From Pachysolen tannophilus NRRL Y-2460 (lineage: Eukaryota; Ascomycota; Pichiomycetes; Alaninales; Pachysolenaceae), in assembly GCA_001661245.1 (NCBI GenBank), contig KV454018.1, positions 188,692-252,691 of the forward strand: 64,000 nt of DNA, written 5' to 3'. This document shows, in pieces, positions 9,941 through 20,013 of this stretch. A program made the position numbers and the translations under genes. The number at the start of each line of letters is the position of its first letter. Position 1 is the first letter of the stretch. The notes under the pieces are model-generated. The model made no database searches. It saw nothing but the letters and a program-made list of their open reading frames with translations, and was not told the origin of the DNA.

Positions 9941-11302
9941 TTTTTTTTTTTTTTTGGCTCTTTGGTTACTAGACCTTGTAAAATTAAAATAAATAGAGAA
10001 ATCTCCCAATACAAAAAAAACACACAGAAACATTGGTGTTTAAATAATTAACAGTGAACATGCTAAATTAATTTTGAATTCTGTTAATAAAAGCAAGTCG
10101 ATGAAGCAAAAAAAAAAAAACTCAAAGAGCAAGGTTAATTAAACAAGAGGTTTAATTTTTCAAAATTTGTAGAACAAAAGATTGAAGAGTTAAAAATAAT
10201 TCAGTTCCAACGCAGATAATAAGTAAAACCTTGAACTAAAAATCATTAAAAAAAATGATCTTAAGGGACTTCATGTAGAATTACGCATGCTCTATCATGC
10301 TCTATCATGCGTCGAAATATTGTTTGAACGAGTAATTTTGTTGGAACCAAAGCAAAAACAAGTTTAGTTGAAAGCTCATGATTACCTTAAAATGTAAACT
10401 AGGTAGACAATAACCATACTAGTCCAAGTTTAGGTTAAAAATAATTCTACTTTTAACTAAAGAAACCTTTATTTATTAAGCGGAAATGCAAAATTTGTAT
10501 GTTGTAAATGCATAATGGCTCACAAAGTATGCATAATTATGCACAATCACTCAGTACTTATCTCTTTCCGAGGCTCTTCAAGTTTTTCAAAAATATAGGT
10601 AGATATATAAATAGATGGATAATATCTGAGGCAAGTTCAAAGAATTCTATAATGCTTGATACTTATAAGTTTATCTACAAGAGCCAGTTGAGAAATTGGA
10701 TTTTTCAAAACTTTGAAAATATTTTAAAAAATGATCTACTCTTTTTTCACTTTTTTGGCTTTAATTGTTTGTAATAGCTAATTTTCAAGTCTAGTCGAAA
10801 AAAAAAAAAAAAAAAAAAAAGGAAGTATAATAGTAGCTAATCATTAGCAGTTTCCAAGTAAAGTGGTTGCAAGGTAACTATTCTTAATTTTAGCTAAAAA
10901 AAAGAAAAAAAAATTATTCATATTCAATTCTAGTAAGGATAAGATTACACATAACTGTAAGCTATAAGACATATATATTATGAACCCCCATTTTGTCATA
11001 CTCAAAATTATTCAGTGCAAAAGTTTTTTTTTTTTTTCTTTCTTTTTATTATTTCACAATTACCAAAAACCCAATAAAAGCTAAGCTTGTATTTATTTCT
11101 CCACAGATTTCAGCTTATATCGATCCCTATATCTTAGTTTTGCATCTGACTTAATTTTAACGATCTAACGAGTTAGTTGTTAAGTAATATACTTAGTGTA
11201 TGTTTGAATTAAAGTTAAGTTCCTACGATCCTACTTAGTTAGATAATAGCACCACTTGTGTCACTATTTAAAATAGTGTAAAGAAAAAAAAAAAATTTCC
11301 TA
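9941..11302. other. Gene-poor spacer
   Basis: About 1.36 kb without a convincing gene. It holds a short direct repeat of CATGCTCTAT around 10286-10310, ATGCATAA-type motifs near 10508-10545, and several poly-A/T tracts. An 88-codon open frame at 10508-10774 has random-looking composition. No LTR termini were seen, although tRNA upstream regions are common targets for such elements. Confidence 0.5.
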
Positions 11303-11374
11303 GGGGCGAGCTGGGAATTGAACCCAGGGCCTCTCACACCCAAAGCGAGAATCATACCACTAGACCACACGCCC
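11303..11374 (-). tRNA. tP(UGG): tRNA-Pro (UGG)
   Basis: The minus-strand sequence folds as a complete 72-nt tRNA. The acceptor stem begins GGGCGTG and ends CTCGCCC with discriminator C, including the U-U mismatch also found in S. cerevisiae tRNA-Pro. The A box is TGGTCTAGTGG and the B box GGTTCAATTCC. The anticodon stem CTCGC/GTGAG encloses loop TTTGGGT with anticodon TGG. There is no intron, unlike the S. cerevisiae tP(UGG) genes. A T-rich run on the minus strand beyond its 3' end (the A tract just below 11303) fits a Pol III terminator. Confidence 0.96.
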
Positions 11375-11699
11375 TATTAAATTTAAACAAATTTTATTCA
11401 TTTCTCACTCTATCGAATTCGGTTAATTGAAAAACCTTATCTTTTCATCTTTCTTTCTTTTTGTCTTTATGAAAAGGTAGTTAGTTTTCAACATATAATA
11501 ATAACTCTTAAAACCGCCTTACTTACCTTAAATTATAAATGTAATCGCGGTATAAAAGATTATCTATTAATTCAAGATTGTTACCATTAAGCACAACATA
11601 GAAAGAACATAGAAAAAATGTAGAAATAACACAAGAGCTACTCTGTGTTGTGTTACCTTTTGTGACCGTATATCAAGTTAAAATTATTCAATCTCAATG

Positions 11700-11705
11700 C
11701 ACGTG
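11700..11705. promoter_or_regulatory. CACGTG E-box, candidate Pho4 site upstream of GDE1
   Basis: The palindrome GCACGTGC contains the core CACGTG, the high-affinity Pho4 (also Cbf1) site, about 640 bases before the GDE1 start. In S. cerevisiae GDE1 is part of the phosphate-starvation (PHO) regulon, so Pho4 control is reasonable. Assignment is by motif and context only. Confidence 0.45.
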
Positions 11706-11771
11706 CTATTTTCTTTATAGGATAAGGAAAACATATGGTAAACATAACAATAATATTTTAAGATGAGATGA

Positions 11772-11777
11772 CACGTT
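11772..11777. promoter_or_regulatory. CACGTT, candidate low-affinity Pho4 site
   Basis: CACGTT, the lower-affinity Pho4 hexamer, lies about 70 bases downstream of the CACGTG and closer to GDE1. Paired high- and low-affinity sites occur in known PHO promoters; here it is only a suggestion. Confidence 0.3.
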
Positions 11778-12228
11778 CATATATTATTTTTATATTATGA
11801 ATACGAATACCTTTTCATTCCGGAAACACTTTTTTTTTTGCATTTTATTTGTAGATTGATTACCTGGATAAACATTGGATCCTAGTAATCGGTTTAACAT
11901 CTGTTTTGCGTCAAAGAATGAAGACGAACAAAGCAAAAGAAATCAAAAAAAATAAAAAGTAAAAGAAAAAGTAAAAAAAAGAATACAACATAGGTAAATT
12001 TCTTTTTTTTTTCTTTTTTTTTTTTTAAATTTTATTGTTTTGTTATTTCATTTTATTCATAATTGATACTCAAACAATTGTTCAGTATATAGATAGATAG
12101 CGGCGGTTATTGTTGTCTTTGTCTTTGGCTCAATTAGTGTAGCTTGACATTGATTTCTTTCACTATTTGTTTATTGGAAAGTCCAGTCCGCTTTAGAAAA
12201 AAATTGGGATTATTGTTTTAACATTAAG

Positions 12229-12261
<33 letters not shown>

Positions 12262-12342
12262 GTTGGTCATCTAATATTAGAAAAGGTCTGAATTTTTGAG
12301 TATCAGCTTATCAGCGTATCGGCGCTTAAAAGGACAGGAAGG

Positions 12343-15300
12343 ATGAAGTTTGGTAAGACTTTTATCAGTCATCAGGTTCCGGAATGGTCGACTTACTATA
12401 TGAATTATAAAGGTTTAAAGAAAGAAATTAAAGCTTTGGTGAGTTTACAAGCATCAATTTCAAATACTGATGGTATAATAGATACTTTGAACAATTCAGA
12501 AGTTAAGGCTTTATTGGCGGGGTTTTTTTTCTCTTTGGATCGTAATGTTGAAAAAGTAGATGATTTTTATAATAAACAATATTCAGAGTATGAGCGCCGA
12601 TTGAAAAGGTTAACTTCAATATTAGGAAATGAAAATAATCCAAATAACGATCTTGATAATGATGAAATTGATGAAATTGTTGGAGTCTTATTAGAATTGA
12701 GAAATTCTTTTAGAAATATGAAATGGTTTGGAGAATTGAATAAAAGAGGTTTTACAAAAATTTTGAAAAAATTGGATAAAAAAACTGGTACAAATCAACA
12801 ACAAGCATATTTAAACGCTAGAATTAATGCTTTACCATTTGCAAATGAAACAGATATTTTGAAATGTTTATCAATTATAAATAGTTTCTTGATTAAATTT
12901 GGTCCCAAAGTTGAAGATTCTGAATTTGCTGCTGCTTTCCCAAATATTTTAGCAAATGGACAAAATAATAATGGTTCAATGTCTATACTTTCAAATTCAG
13001 CAAGTGTTAAAAGCATTAAAAGTGCCAAAAGTATCGATAATGGTAATCATGGGAAAGCTGAAGAATTTGTTCAATTTGTCATTAATGATGATGCTGAGGG
13101 CTTATCTAATGCTTTAATTAGCGATTATAGATCCCCTGTATTGGCTCCATTGCGTTTATTGATCTCTTTATTAAATAAAGCAGCGTTATTACAAAGTTTT
13201 AAAGTCATTGATCAATTATTAGAAGTTTTACCTTTATTAGGTGATAGTTCTGATATAAGTGGTAGAAATTTTTTCCATCATCATGTTATTGCATTAGGTA
13301 AAAAACATGATAAAAAACAAGAATTACAAAAAAGATATTTAACTCCTAGAGATAATTTCTCGATTACCCCTGCAACTCCACCAGATCATAATTCTAGATT
13401 AGTAGGTGCATTTGGCTCTGATGGAATTAATTCCAATGATTCACCAAATGGGTTATTATATATTTTTGAACATTTACCTCTTCATTTGAAATTTGGTGTA
13501 TTACAAAAAGATAATTATAAACGTACACCTTTACATTATGCCGCTCAATACGGTTTAATGGAAGTTTCTAAAATTATGATTGATTACTTGATAAAATGGG
13601 ATTTATGGAAAGATACCGTCTCAATTGATGATGTTAATGCTTGGGGTGATTTAGAACGGTTGACTCCTTTGCATCTTGCTGTATTGGGAACCCATCCAAA
13701 AACTGCAGGTGTCTTAATTAAAGCAATTAACAAGAATACGAGATTATCAAGTCCTAGCCTATTGTTAATTGCTGCAAGATTAGATTCTCCAGAATTATTA
13801 CAGTTGCTTTTGTCATGCAATGGTATAGATATAGATTATGTTGACTCCGATTCCAACGAAACTGCATTATATATTTCTTGTAAACTCAATTTGGTTAAAT
13901 CAGTTAAGTTTTTATTAGAGAATGGCGCTAACACTGAAATTGGAGAACGTACTTTTGGTTGGACTCCTATATTTGTTGCAGCATCAGAAGGTTTCCAAGA
14001 TGTTGTTAAATTGCTTATCCAATACGGTGCTGTTATTCAAATAAGTGATGAAAGTGGTTGGTCTCCTTTAGAACATGCTACACTCAGAGGTCATTTAGAA
14101 TGTTCTGACTTGTTGGTTCCTCCAAATTACAATGCTGCAAAAGTCTTAAATGATCCCTACACTTTTTTCCCACCGGTCAATATGTCTTCATCCAAAAGTT
14201 CATCTGTTATAAATACTCCAGAATACTCAAATGATAAAAAGTTTTATCAAAATTCACATATAAGTACATCAAGTATTGATAAGTTACCGGAAGGTGTACT
14301 TAGTGAAAATCAAATCTATAAATCTTTTAAAAATAATATGAAAAGGTCCAATTCTCCTCCACCTCCCGTTAAATCTTTTGGTCATAGGTATTTACAGCAA
14401 AATGAGTCATTAATTTTGATTACATTGGGTACAACTGATTTATTTGATTCAACATCTGCTATCACATTAAATAGAGTACCTATCTCTAAGGCTTATTCAA
14501 CGGAGCTTGATACTGCATTGTCATTATCCATTAGGGCAAAAGATATTGATGTACCGCCTGTTGTATTGGACTTGCCATTGGATGATAACAATGGCAGTGC
14601 TACTGATCCAATTACATTTAAATGTATTGATAAGGATCCAACACAGTCTACCATTTTTTTCGATATAGTTCCTACTTATTCTTATGGTGAAAATAAAGAT
14701 GATCATAAGCCTCAACAAGTTTTAGGAAGAGCTGTTGCATTATTAAATACAGCATATACTTCTGTTGGTCCACAACGTCGTTCTTTGAATAATATCATTA
14801 CTGTTCCTATCTTGGAATATGAAACTTTGGAAATTTTAGGAAGTATTAGATTTGAAGTTATGTTTATTACTCCATTTAGTCATCCGAAGATGACTTTTGG
14901 TAGAACTGAAACTTATTGGAAATCTTTGGTTTCAACAAGGGTTATAGGTCATAGAGGTTTAGGTAAGAATTCAAATTTAAGGAATTCTTTACAGTTAGGT
15001 GAGAATACGGTTGAATCTTTTATTGCTGCAGCATCTTTAGGTGCATCATATGTTGAATTTGATGTTCAATTAACAAAAGATCATATTCCAGTTGTTTATC
15101 ATGATTTCTTAGTTGCAGAATCAGGTATGGATATACCAATGCATGCTTTAACAGCAGAACAATTTTTAGGTTTAAATAATGTTTCAGAACAAGATTCTCA
15201 AGAGAATGGTCTTGATAAAAAATCTGTGGATGATGAGGTATTACATATGAAATATAGATCAAAATCTTTTTCTATGAGATTACAAAATGGAGAGAATTTA

Positions 15301-15996
15301 AAAAATTTTTCGAATACTTTTAATGAAAGAATGAAACTTACAAAAACATGGAAGGACAAAGGATTTAAAGGTAATTCTCGTGGAACTTCTATTGCATCAT
15401 CATTTGCTACTTTGGCTGAACTTTTTAAGAAATTACCTAAAAATGTTGGATTTAACATTGAATGTAAATATCCAATGTTAGATGAAGCAGAACATGAAGA
15501 TATGGGACAAGTTGGAATAGATTTAAATTTTTGGGTGGATACAGTTTTAAATACTGTTTATGAACATGCTGATGGTAGAGATATAATATTTAGTTCTTTC
15601 CATCCAGATATTTGTGTATTACTTTCTTTAAAACAACCTTCGATTCCAATTTTATTTTTAACTGAAGCAGGTACTGCAAAGATGTGTGATATAAGAGCTG
15701 CTTCTTTACAGAGTGCAATTAGATTTGCTAAAAAATGGAATCTTTTAGGAATTGTTTCTGCCTCGGCTCCATTGGTGAAATGTCCGAGATTGGCAAATGT
15801 TGTCAAGACAAGTGGTTTAGTTTGTGTTACATATGGAACACCAAACAATGATCCTGAAAATGCTAATTTACAAATGTTAGCAGGAGTGGATGCAGTCATT
15901 GTTGATAGCGTCTTAGCCGTTAGAAAGGGATTAAGAAAAGAAGAAGGTTTTGATAGTACTAGTGATTTAAGTAATTCCAACAAGTCTAGTTGTTAA
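12343..15996 (+). CDS. GDE1: Glycerophosphocholine phosphodiesterase (SPX-ankyrin-GDPD)
   Basis: A 1,217-residue protein, nearly the length of S. cerevisiae Gde1 (1,223). The N-terminus MKFGKTFISHQVPEWSTYYM is a classic SPX domain (about 1-180), the inositol-polyphosphate sensing module. Ankyrin repeats follow at about 388-595 (TPLHYAAQYGLMEV, TPLHLAVLGTHP, TPIFVAASEGFQDV). The GDPD domain starts at about residue 866 with VIGHRGLGKN and continues with ENTVESFIAAASLGA, YVEFDVQLTKDHIPVVYHD and FNIECKYPM, which carry the catalytic His and the acidic metal ligands. It hydrolyses glycerophosphocholine to choline and glycerol-3-phosphate in the cytosol. No in-frame CTG occurs in all 1,217 codons; every CTG trinucleotide I found is out of frame. 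Confidence 0.97.
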   Translation: MKFGKTFISHQVPEWSTYYMNYKGLKKEIKALVSLQASISNTDGIIDTLNNSEVKALLAGFFFSLDRNVEKVDDFYNKQYSEYERRLKRLTSILGNENNPNNDLDNDEIDEIVGVLLELRNSFRNMKWFGELNKRGFTKILKKLDKKTGTNQQQAYLNARINALPFANETDILKCLSIINSFLIKFGPKVEDSEFAAAFPNILANGQNNNGSMSILSNSASVKSIKSAKSIDNGNHGKAEEFVQFVINDDAEGLSNALISDYRSPVLAPLRLLISLLNKAALLQSFKVIDQLLEVLPLLGDSSDISGRNFFHHHVIALGKKHDKKQELQKRYLTPRDNFSITPATPPDHNSRLVGAFGSDGINSNDSPNGLLYIFEHLPLHLKFGVLQKDNYKRTPLHYAAQYGLMEVSKIMIDYLIKWDLWKDTVSIDDVNAWGDLERLTPLHLAVLGTHPKTAGVLIKAINKNTRLSSPSLLLIAARLDSPELLQLLLSCNGIDIDYVDSDSNETALYISCKLNLVKSVKFLLENGANTEIGERTFGWTPIFVAASEGFQDVVKLLIQYGAVIQISDESGWSPLEHATLRGHLECSDLLVPPNYNAAKVLNDPYTFFPPVNMSSSKSSSVINTPEYSNDKKFYQNSHISTSSIDKLPEGVLSENQIYKSFKNNMKRSNSPPPPVKSFGHRYLQQNESLILITLGTTDLFDSTSAITLNRVPISKAYSTELDTALSLSIRAKDIDVPPVVLDLPLDDNNGSATDPITFKCIDKDPTQSTIFFDIVPTYSYGENKDDHKPQQVLGRAVALLNTAYTSVGPQRRSLNNIITVPILEYETLEILGSIRFEVMFITPFSHPKMTFGRTETYWKSLVSTRVIGHRGLGKNSNLRNSLQLGENTVESFIAAASLGASYVEFDVQLTKDHIPVVYHDFLVAESGMDIPMHALTAEQFLGLNNVSEQDSQENGLDKKSVDDEVLHMKYRSKSFSMRLQNGENLKNFSNTFNERMKLTKTWKDKGFKGNSRGTSIASSFATLAELFKKLPKNVGFNIECKYPMLDEAEHEDMGQVGIDLNFWVDTVLNTVYEHADGRDIIFSSFHPDICVLLSLKQPSIPILFLTEAGTAKMCDIRAASLQSAIRFAKKWNLLGIVSASAPLVKCPRLANVVKTSGLVCVTYGTPNNDPENANLQMLAGVDAVIVDSVLAVRKGLRKEEGFDSTSDLSNSNKSSC

Positions 15997-16542
15997 TGAT
16001 CCTAGTAAAAATTAGTTTTTTATTTTTTATTTTTTATTTTCATATTGCTTGCTGCATTTTACATATCGAAACGAACTTTATATATATTTATTTAGCTTTT
16101 TTAATCAAAAAAGAAAAAAAAAAAAGAAAATAATTTTTGACTTTTACTTTTTTGATATTATAAATCATAATAAACATTACAAGAAAATTTCTAATTATCT
16201 TAACATATATAAATATATATTTATTTAAATTTGTAAATAAAAAATATCAAAGTGCAATGAGTAAAATAAGAGACAATGCTAGAAATTAAAAAGGTAAAAT
16301 TAATTAAAAAATTGAAAAAAAAAAAAAAAAAAAAAAATAAAAGCACCATATCATTATCATCCATACAAGAAAAACAAAAACAAAAACAAACAAACAAACA
16401 AAAACAAAAAACACTTTCATTGCACAATGGCTCTTTAGCCAATTCATTGGAAGATTGAAGGACATAATCTAATCTATTGATTAAGATTCATCATCTTCTT
16501 TTAAATTTTTAATCTAATTTCATTTAATTCTCAACATCTTAT
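15997..16542. other. Intergenic A/T-tract region
   Basis: About 550 bases holding the GDE1 3' end, TTTTTATTTT repeats near 16018-16040, and a simple (AAAAAC)/(CAAA) tract near 16371-16411. No gene seen. Confidence 0.45.
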
Positions 16543-16800
16543 CTATATTTTGAAACATGATTTGCAATAACTAAAAGAATTTTTCAGATTACATTTCATT
16601 CTTTCTTCATCAAATGAAGATTTTATTGGAAGAACAAAGGGTATAGTCAAGGCAAATGCCAAGTATCCAATCATTATCAAGGACGAAGAACCACTTGCCT
16701 TGTGTTGTGAAGTTGAGTATCTTGCAACTGATTTATAAAGTTGATGATGAAGTGAATTTGAAGTACTATACATTGTTGATATCAAATTATTATTATTCAT
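16543..16800 (-). CDS. Possible small mitochondrial single-span membrane protein
   Basis: An 85-codon ATG frame whose translation looks non-random. The N-terminus is rich in S, T and H with scattered positive charges and few acids (LYKSVARYSTSQHKASG), like a mitochondrial presequence. One hydrophobic helix follows at about residues 41-59 (LIMIGYLAFALTIPFVLPI), then a charged segment (SFDEERMK) and a cysteine-containing tail. That layout is typical of small inner-membrane assembly factors. I cannot name a family. It is convergent with GDE1, and its upstream region runs into the duplicated gap-flanking sequence. It could still be a chance frame. Confidence 0.45.
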   Translation of the reverse strand: MNNNNLISTMYSTSNSLHHQLYKSVARYSTSQHKASGSSSLIMIGYLAFALTIPFVLPIKSSFDEERMKCNLKNSFSYCKSCFKI

Positions 16801-16849
16801 TATTGAATATAATAAAAAAAGAATAATGAAAAAAAAAAAAAATTAAAAA

Positions 16850-17074
16850 TTTTTTAATTCAAAGAGAATTGTTTATGATATTTATATGAGGTGGAATGAT
16901 TACTACTATAATATTAAGCTATTACGTTATTATTATTTAATAAGAATATATATAGTATATACAGATGTGCGTATATAAAAATAAACTATATTATGCAAAG
17001 TTGATTTTTTTATGTTTCTTAACTATGGGGTGATTTAGATATATACGACGTTTATAATCGCATTTTAACAAGTT
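16850..17074. repeat. Left copy of gap-flanking duplication
   Basis: About 225 bases directly before a run of Ns. They reappear almost unchanged after the gap at 17472-17699, differing mainly in homopolymer length. This is most simply an unmerged contig overlap. Confidence 0.9.
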
Positions 17075-17450
17075 NNNNNNNNNNNNNNNNNNNNNNNNNN
17101 NNNNNNNNNNNNNNNNNNNNNNNNNNNNNNNNNNNNNNNNNNNNNNNNNNNNNNNNNNNNNNNNNNNNNNNNNNNNNNNNNNNNNNNNNNNNNNNNNNNN
17201 NNNNNNNNNNNNNNNNNNNNNNNNNNNNNNNNNNNNNNNNNNNNNNNNNNNNNNNNNNNNNNNNNNNNNNNNNNNNNNNNNNNNNNNNNNNNNNNNNNNN
17301 NNNNNNNNNNNNNNNNNNNNNNNNNNNNNNNNNNNNNNNNNNNNNNNNNNNNNNNNNNNNNNNNNNNNNNNNNNNNNNNNNNNNNNNNNNNNNNNNNNNN
17401 NNNNNNNNNNNNNNNNNNNNNNNNNNNNNNNNNNNNNNNNNNNNNNNNNN
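17075..17450. other. Assembly gap (376 N)
   Basis: A run of N bases between two near-identical flanks. Isolated N calls at 17456 and 17463 within poly-A mark uncertain homopolymers. Confidence 0.98.
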
Positions 17451-17471
17451 AAAAANAAAAAANAAAAAAAA

Positions 17472-17699
17472 TTTTTTTAATTCAAAGAGAATTGTTTATG
17501 ATATTTATATGAGGTGGAATGATTACTACTATAATATTAAGCTATTACGTTATTATTATTTAATAAGAATATATATAGTATATACAGATGTGCGTATATA
17601 AAAATAAACTATATTATGCAAAGTTGATTTTTTTTTATGTTTCTTAACTATGGGGTGATTTAGATATATACGACGTTTATAATCGCATTTTAACAAGTT
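17472..17699. repeat. Right copy of gap-flanking duplication
   Basis: Second copy of the 16850-17074 sequence, in the same orientation and ending at the same motif (TTTTAACAAGTT). Only poly-T length differs (for example two extra T in the run before ATGTTTCTTAAC). Confidence 0.9.
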
Positions 17700-18495
17700 T
17701 TTACGAAAAGAGAAGAGTTAAAAAAAAAAATTGTTAATCGTGCATTACCACAGTTTTTCACAGTTTCTTGAACAATTTCTCAATGGATTTCCATATTAAG
17801 AAATTTAAAATCCTAGTTGTATAATATATTAAAAAAGTAATCTTAAACCAATTCATCAGTAAACAACCACACTTTTTTCTTTTTTTTGGTTTTCTTTATC
17901 ATGCACCTTTGTTGTGATTATCGATGTTGTCGTATATAAGAAAATAATAAGAAAAAAATAGTTTAAAAGAGAAACCGAAGTGTGCGAAAGGTAAGATTGA
18001 ATCATGTGATTAATTTTACTTCGCGTTCCAGTTTTTTTTTTTTTTTTATTTTTTTATTTTTGTACGATGCTTTTCGTGTTGACGTGGAATAAATAGTACT
18101 GAAGAGCAATCAATTGTACCAAAAAAATTTTGATAATCTCATCTCATCTCAGCTCTTGCAGAAACGAGGAACGAGATAAACGTAGATGAGATGTTGGGTA
18201 ATATTTAAAAAATCTAGAAGAATAATAAATGCACCGCCCATAAATGCTTATTTTTGCTTTTTCTAAAAAAAAAAAAAAAAAAAGAATTATAACAAGTCAA
18301 GCATTGTTCGTATTCTATTTCTGAGTAAATGATTATATTAAAACTAAACGAATTGATAGAATTGAGTGATTAAATTTAGTGTTCTTTTTAGTCAATTGAT
18401 TGTACAAAATCAATTTCTTTTTTTTTAATTAAGGTCGATGGGTAAGTATAAGTAGTTAATTTTGTAGTTAAAAAATAAAAAAAAAAACTCATTTT
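17700..18495. other. Intergenic region with a small inverted repeat
   Basis: About 800 bases with no gene recognised. CATCTCATCT near 18140 is matched by its reverse complement AGATGAGATG near 18185, which could form a 10-bp stem with a loop of about 35 bases. Long poly-A/T tracts surround it. Confidence 0.4.
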
Positions 18496-18612
18496 TCTCC
18501 CGGGGGTGAATCGAACACCCGATCTCAAGATTACTATTTTACCCTCAATTTTGAATTGTTGAAGGTGAGAACAATTACAGTCTCGCGCCTTAGCCAACTT
18601 GGCCACCGGGAG
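18496..18612 (-). tRNA. tY(GUA): tRNA-Tyr (GUA) with intron
   Basis: The minus strand reads as tRNA-Tyr. The 5' exon at 18612-18575 starts CTCCCGG, carries the A box TGGCCAAGTTGG, and ends in anticodon GTA plus A37. An intron of about 43 nt follows (18574-18532). The 3' exon at 18531-18496 starts ATCTTGAGATC, carries B box GGTTCGA-type sequence GTGTTCGATTC, and ends CCGGGAG plus discriminator A. The exons match S. cerevisiae tRNA-Tyr closely, and the intron sits at the canonical 37/38 position. The intron is longer than the 14-nt S. cerevisiae one. An A run just below 18496 gives a T-rich terminator on the coding strand. Confidence 0.95.
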
Positions 18613-18815
18613 TTTATGAGTAATTGGGATAAAGCCTCTCAAATTATTTGATGCTTTTTGTTATTTATTTTTTATTTAATTAACATTGTCTTTTAAATTA
18701 AGAAAAATAAATTAAATTAAAATAAATTTTTATTATTTATTTTAATTTATTTAATTTTTAGTAAAACAATTGTTCCAGGTTAGGTTAGGTTAGGATAAGG
18801 ATTTTTTATTTGATT

Positions 18816-19457
18816 ATGGAAGAAACTAATTATAAGAAGCGTGGGCTGTTGATTTTGATTGAAGGTCTTGATAGAACTGGGAAAACAACTCAGACAATAC
18901 TGTTAATGAATAAATTATTAAATGAAAAAATTCAAGCAAATTTAATTAAATTTCCTGATAGATCTACACCAATTGGTAAATTAATTAATACTTATTTAAT
19001 TGATAAAGAAACTCAATTATCTGATGAATCTGCTCATTTATTATTTAGTGCTAATCGTTGGGAATTAAAAGATAAAATTATAAATAATTTACAAGAGGGT
19101 AAAATTATAATATTAGATAGATATGTATATAGTGGTGTTGCTTATTCTTCTGCAAAAGGTTTAGATTTTAATTGGTGTTTAAATGCAGATTTAGGATTAC
19201 CAAAACCTGATAAAACAATTTTTTTAAATTTAGAAAATGATCAAGATTTAATAAATAGAAAAGGTTATGGTGAAGAAAGATATGAAGTGAAAAATTTCCA
19301 AGATAAAGTAAAATTAAAATTTACGCGTTTTTTCAATGATAAAAATTGGGAAATAATTAAAGTTGATAATAAAACAATAGATCAAATTAGTTTAGAAATT
19401 TGGATAAAAATTAAAGATTTAATTAATGGAATTGAAAAACCTATTGAATTTTTTTAA
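18816..19457 (+). CDS. CDC8: Thymidylate kinase
   Basis: A 213-residue dTMP kinase that makes dTDP for DNA synthesis and is essential in yeast. The P-loop ILIEGLDRTGKTTQ is near the N-terminus, followed by the substrate motif FPDRSTPIG and the DRYVYSGVAYSSAKGLD block with the DRY/H-type active-site residues and the thymine pocket. The length fits Cdc8 (216 in S. cerevisiae). I start at ATG 18816; the two codons before it begin with TTG. Codon 11 is CTG, at a position that is K, Q or A in homologues. The gene is extremely AT-rich, with many AAT/AAA/TTA codons. A short GGTTAGGTTAGGTTAGG tract lies just upstream. Confidence 0.96.
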   Translation: MEETNYKKRGLLILIEGLDRTGKTTQTILLMNKLLNEKIQANLIKFPDRSTPIGKLINTYLIDKETQLSDESAHLLFSANRWELKDKIINNLQEGKIIILDRYVYSGVAYSSAKGLDFNWCLNADLGLPKPDKTIFLNLENDQDLINRKGYGEERYEVKNFQDKVKLKFTRFFNDKNWEIIKVDNKTIDQISLEIWIKIKDLINGIEKPIEFF

Positions 19458-20013
19458 AGAAAAAAATAAAAAAAAATATTTAAAAAAAATTTCAATATAA
19501 AAATTATAATATATTATTAAAAACTAATATACATTTAATATAATATAAATTTAAGTAAAATTAAAAAAAGCGATAGTCTTTCTTATCTGTGAATTCACAT
19601 GATTTAACGAAAAGTAAACAAGAAAAAAAAAAAAAAAAACATCAACAACAAAAAAAAAAAAAAATTAGAATTTTTCAATAAGTCTTGTTCAAAAAAAAAA
19701 AAAGAAAAAAAAAAAAAATATTGTAAACAAATTTAATAAAAAAAAAAAAATAAAATTACAAAATTAAAAAATAAAAAATAAAAAATAGAAAAAAAATAAA
19801 AAAAAAATAGAGAGTTGAGTGTTAATAATAATAATAATAAAAAAAAAAGGAAAAATAAAGAAGTAAAAGTACATAAAAAAGAAAAAAAAAAAAAAATAAA
19901 GAGGAAAATAAAAAGCCATTTACTACTAATTATTACACCAATTCGAATCTCATTGACACACAATTCATCAATAATACTTTTCTCCTTATCAATCAATCAG
20001 ATTTTCATTCTTA
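19458..20013. other. Convergent A-rich spacer
   Basis: About 550 bases between two convergent genes, dominated by poly-A runs and AATAAA-type elements suited to 3'-end formation on both strands. No gene seen. Confidence 0.45.

Larger units (their letters stand above)
11375..12342. other. Upstream region of GDE1
   Basis: About 970 bases between tRNA-Pro and GDE1, with long poly-T tracts just before the ATG and two E-box-like elements listed separately. No other gene seen. Confidence 0.5.

Noticed and set aside
9941-10033. N-terminal extension of the secreted protein
   Set aside because: Adds a lysine run from poly-T and would bury the signal peptide; the internal ATG gives a standard secretory start.
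10508-10774. 88-codon frame in the long spacer before tRNA-Pro
   Set aside because: Random-looking composition, no recognisable motif, and poly-A/T neighbours; not supportable as a gene.
18771-18800. GGTTAGGTTAGGTTAGG upstream of CDC8 as a telomere-like repeat
   Set aside because: Only about three short units in the middle of a chromosome arm; best seen as simple sequence.
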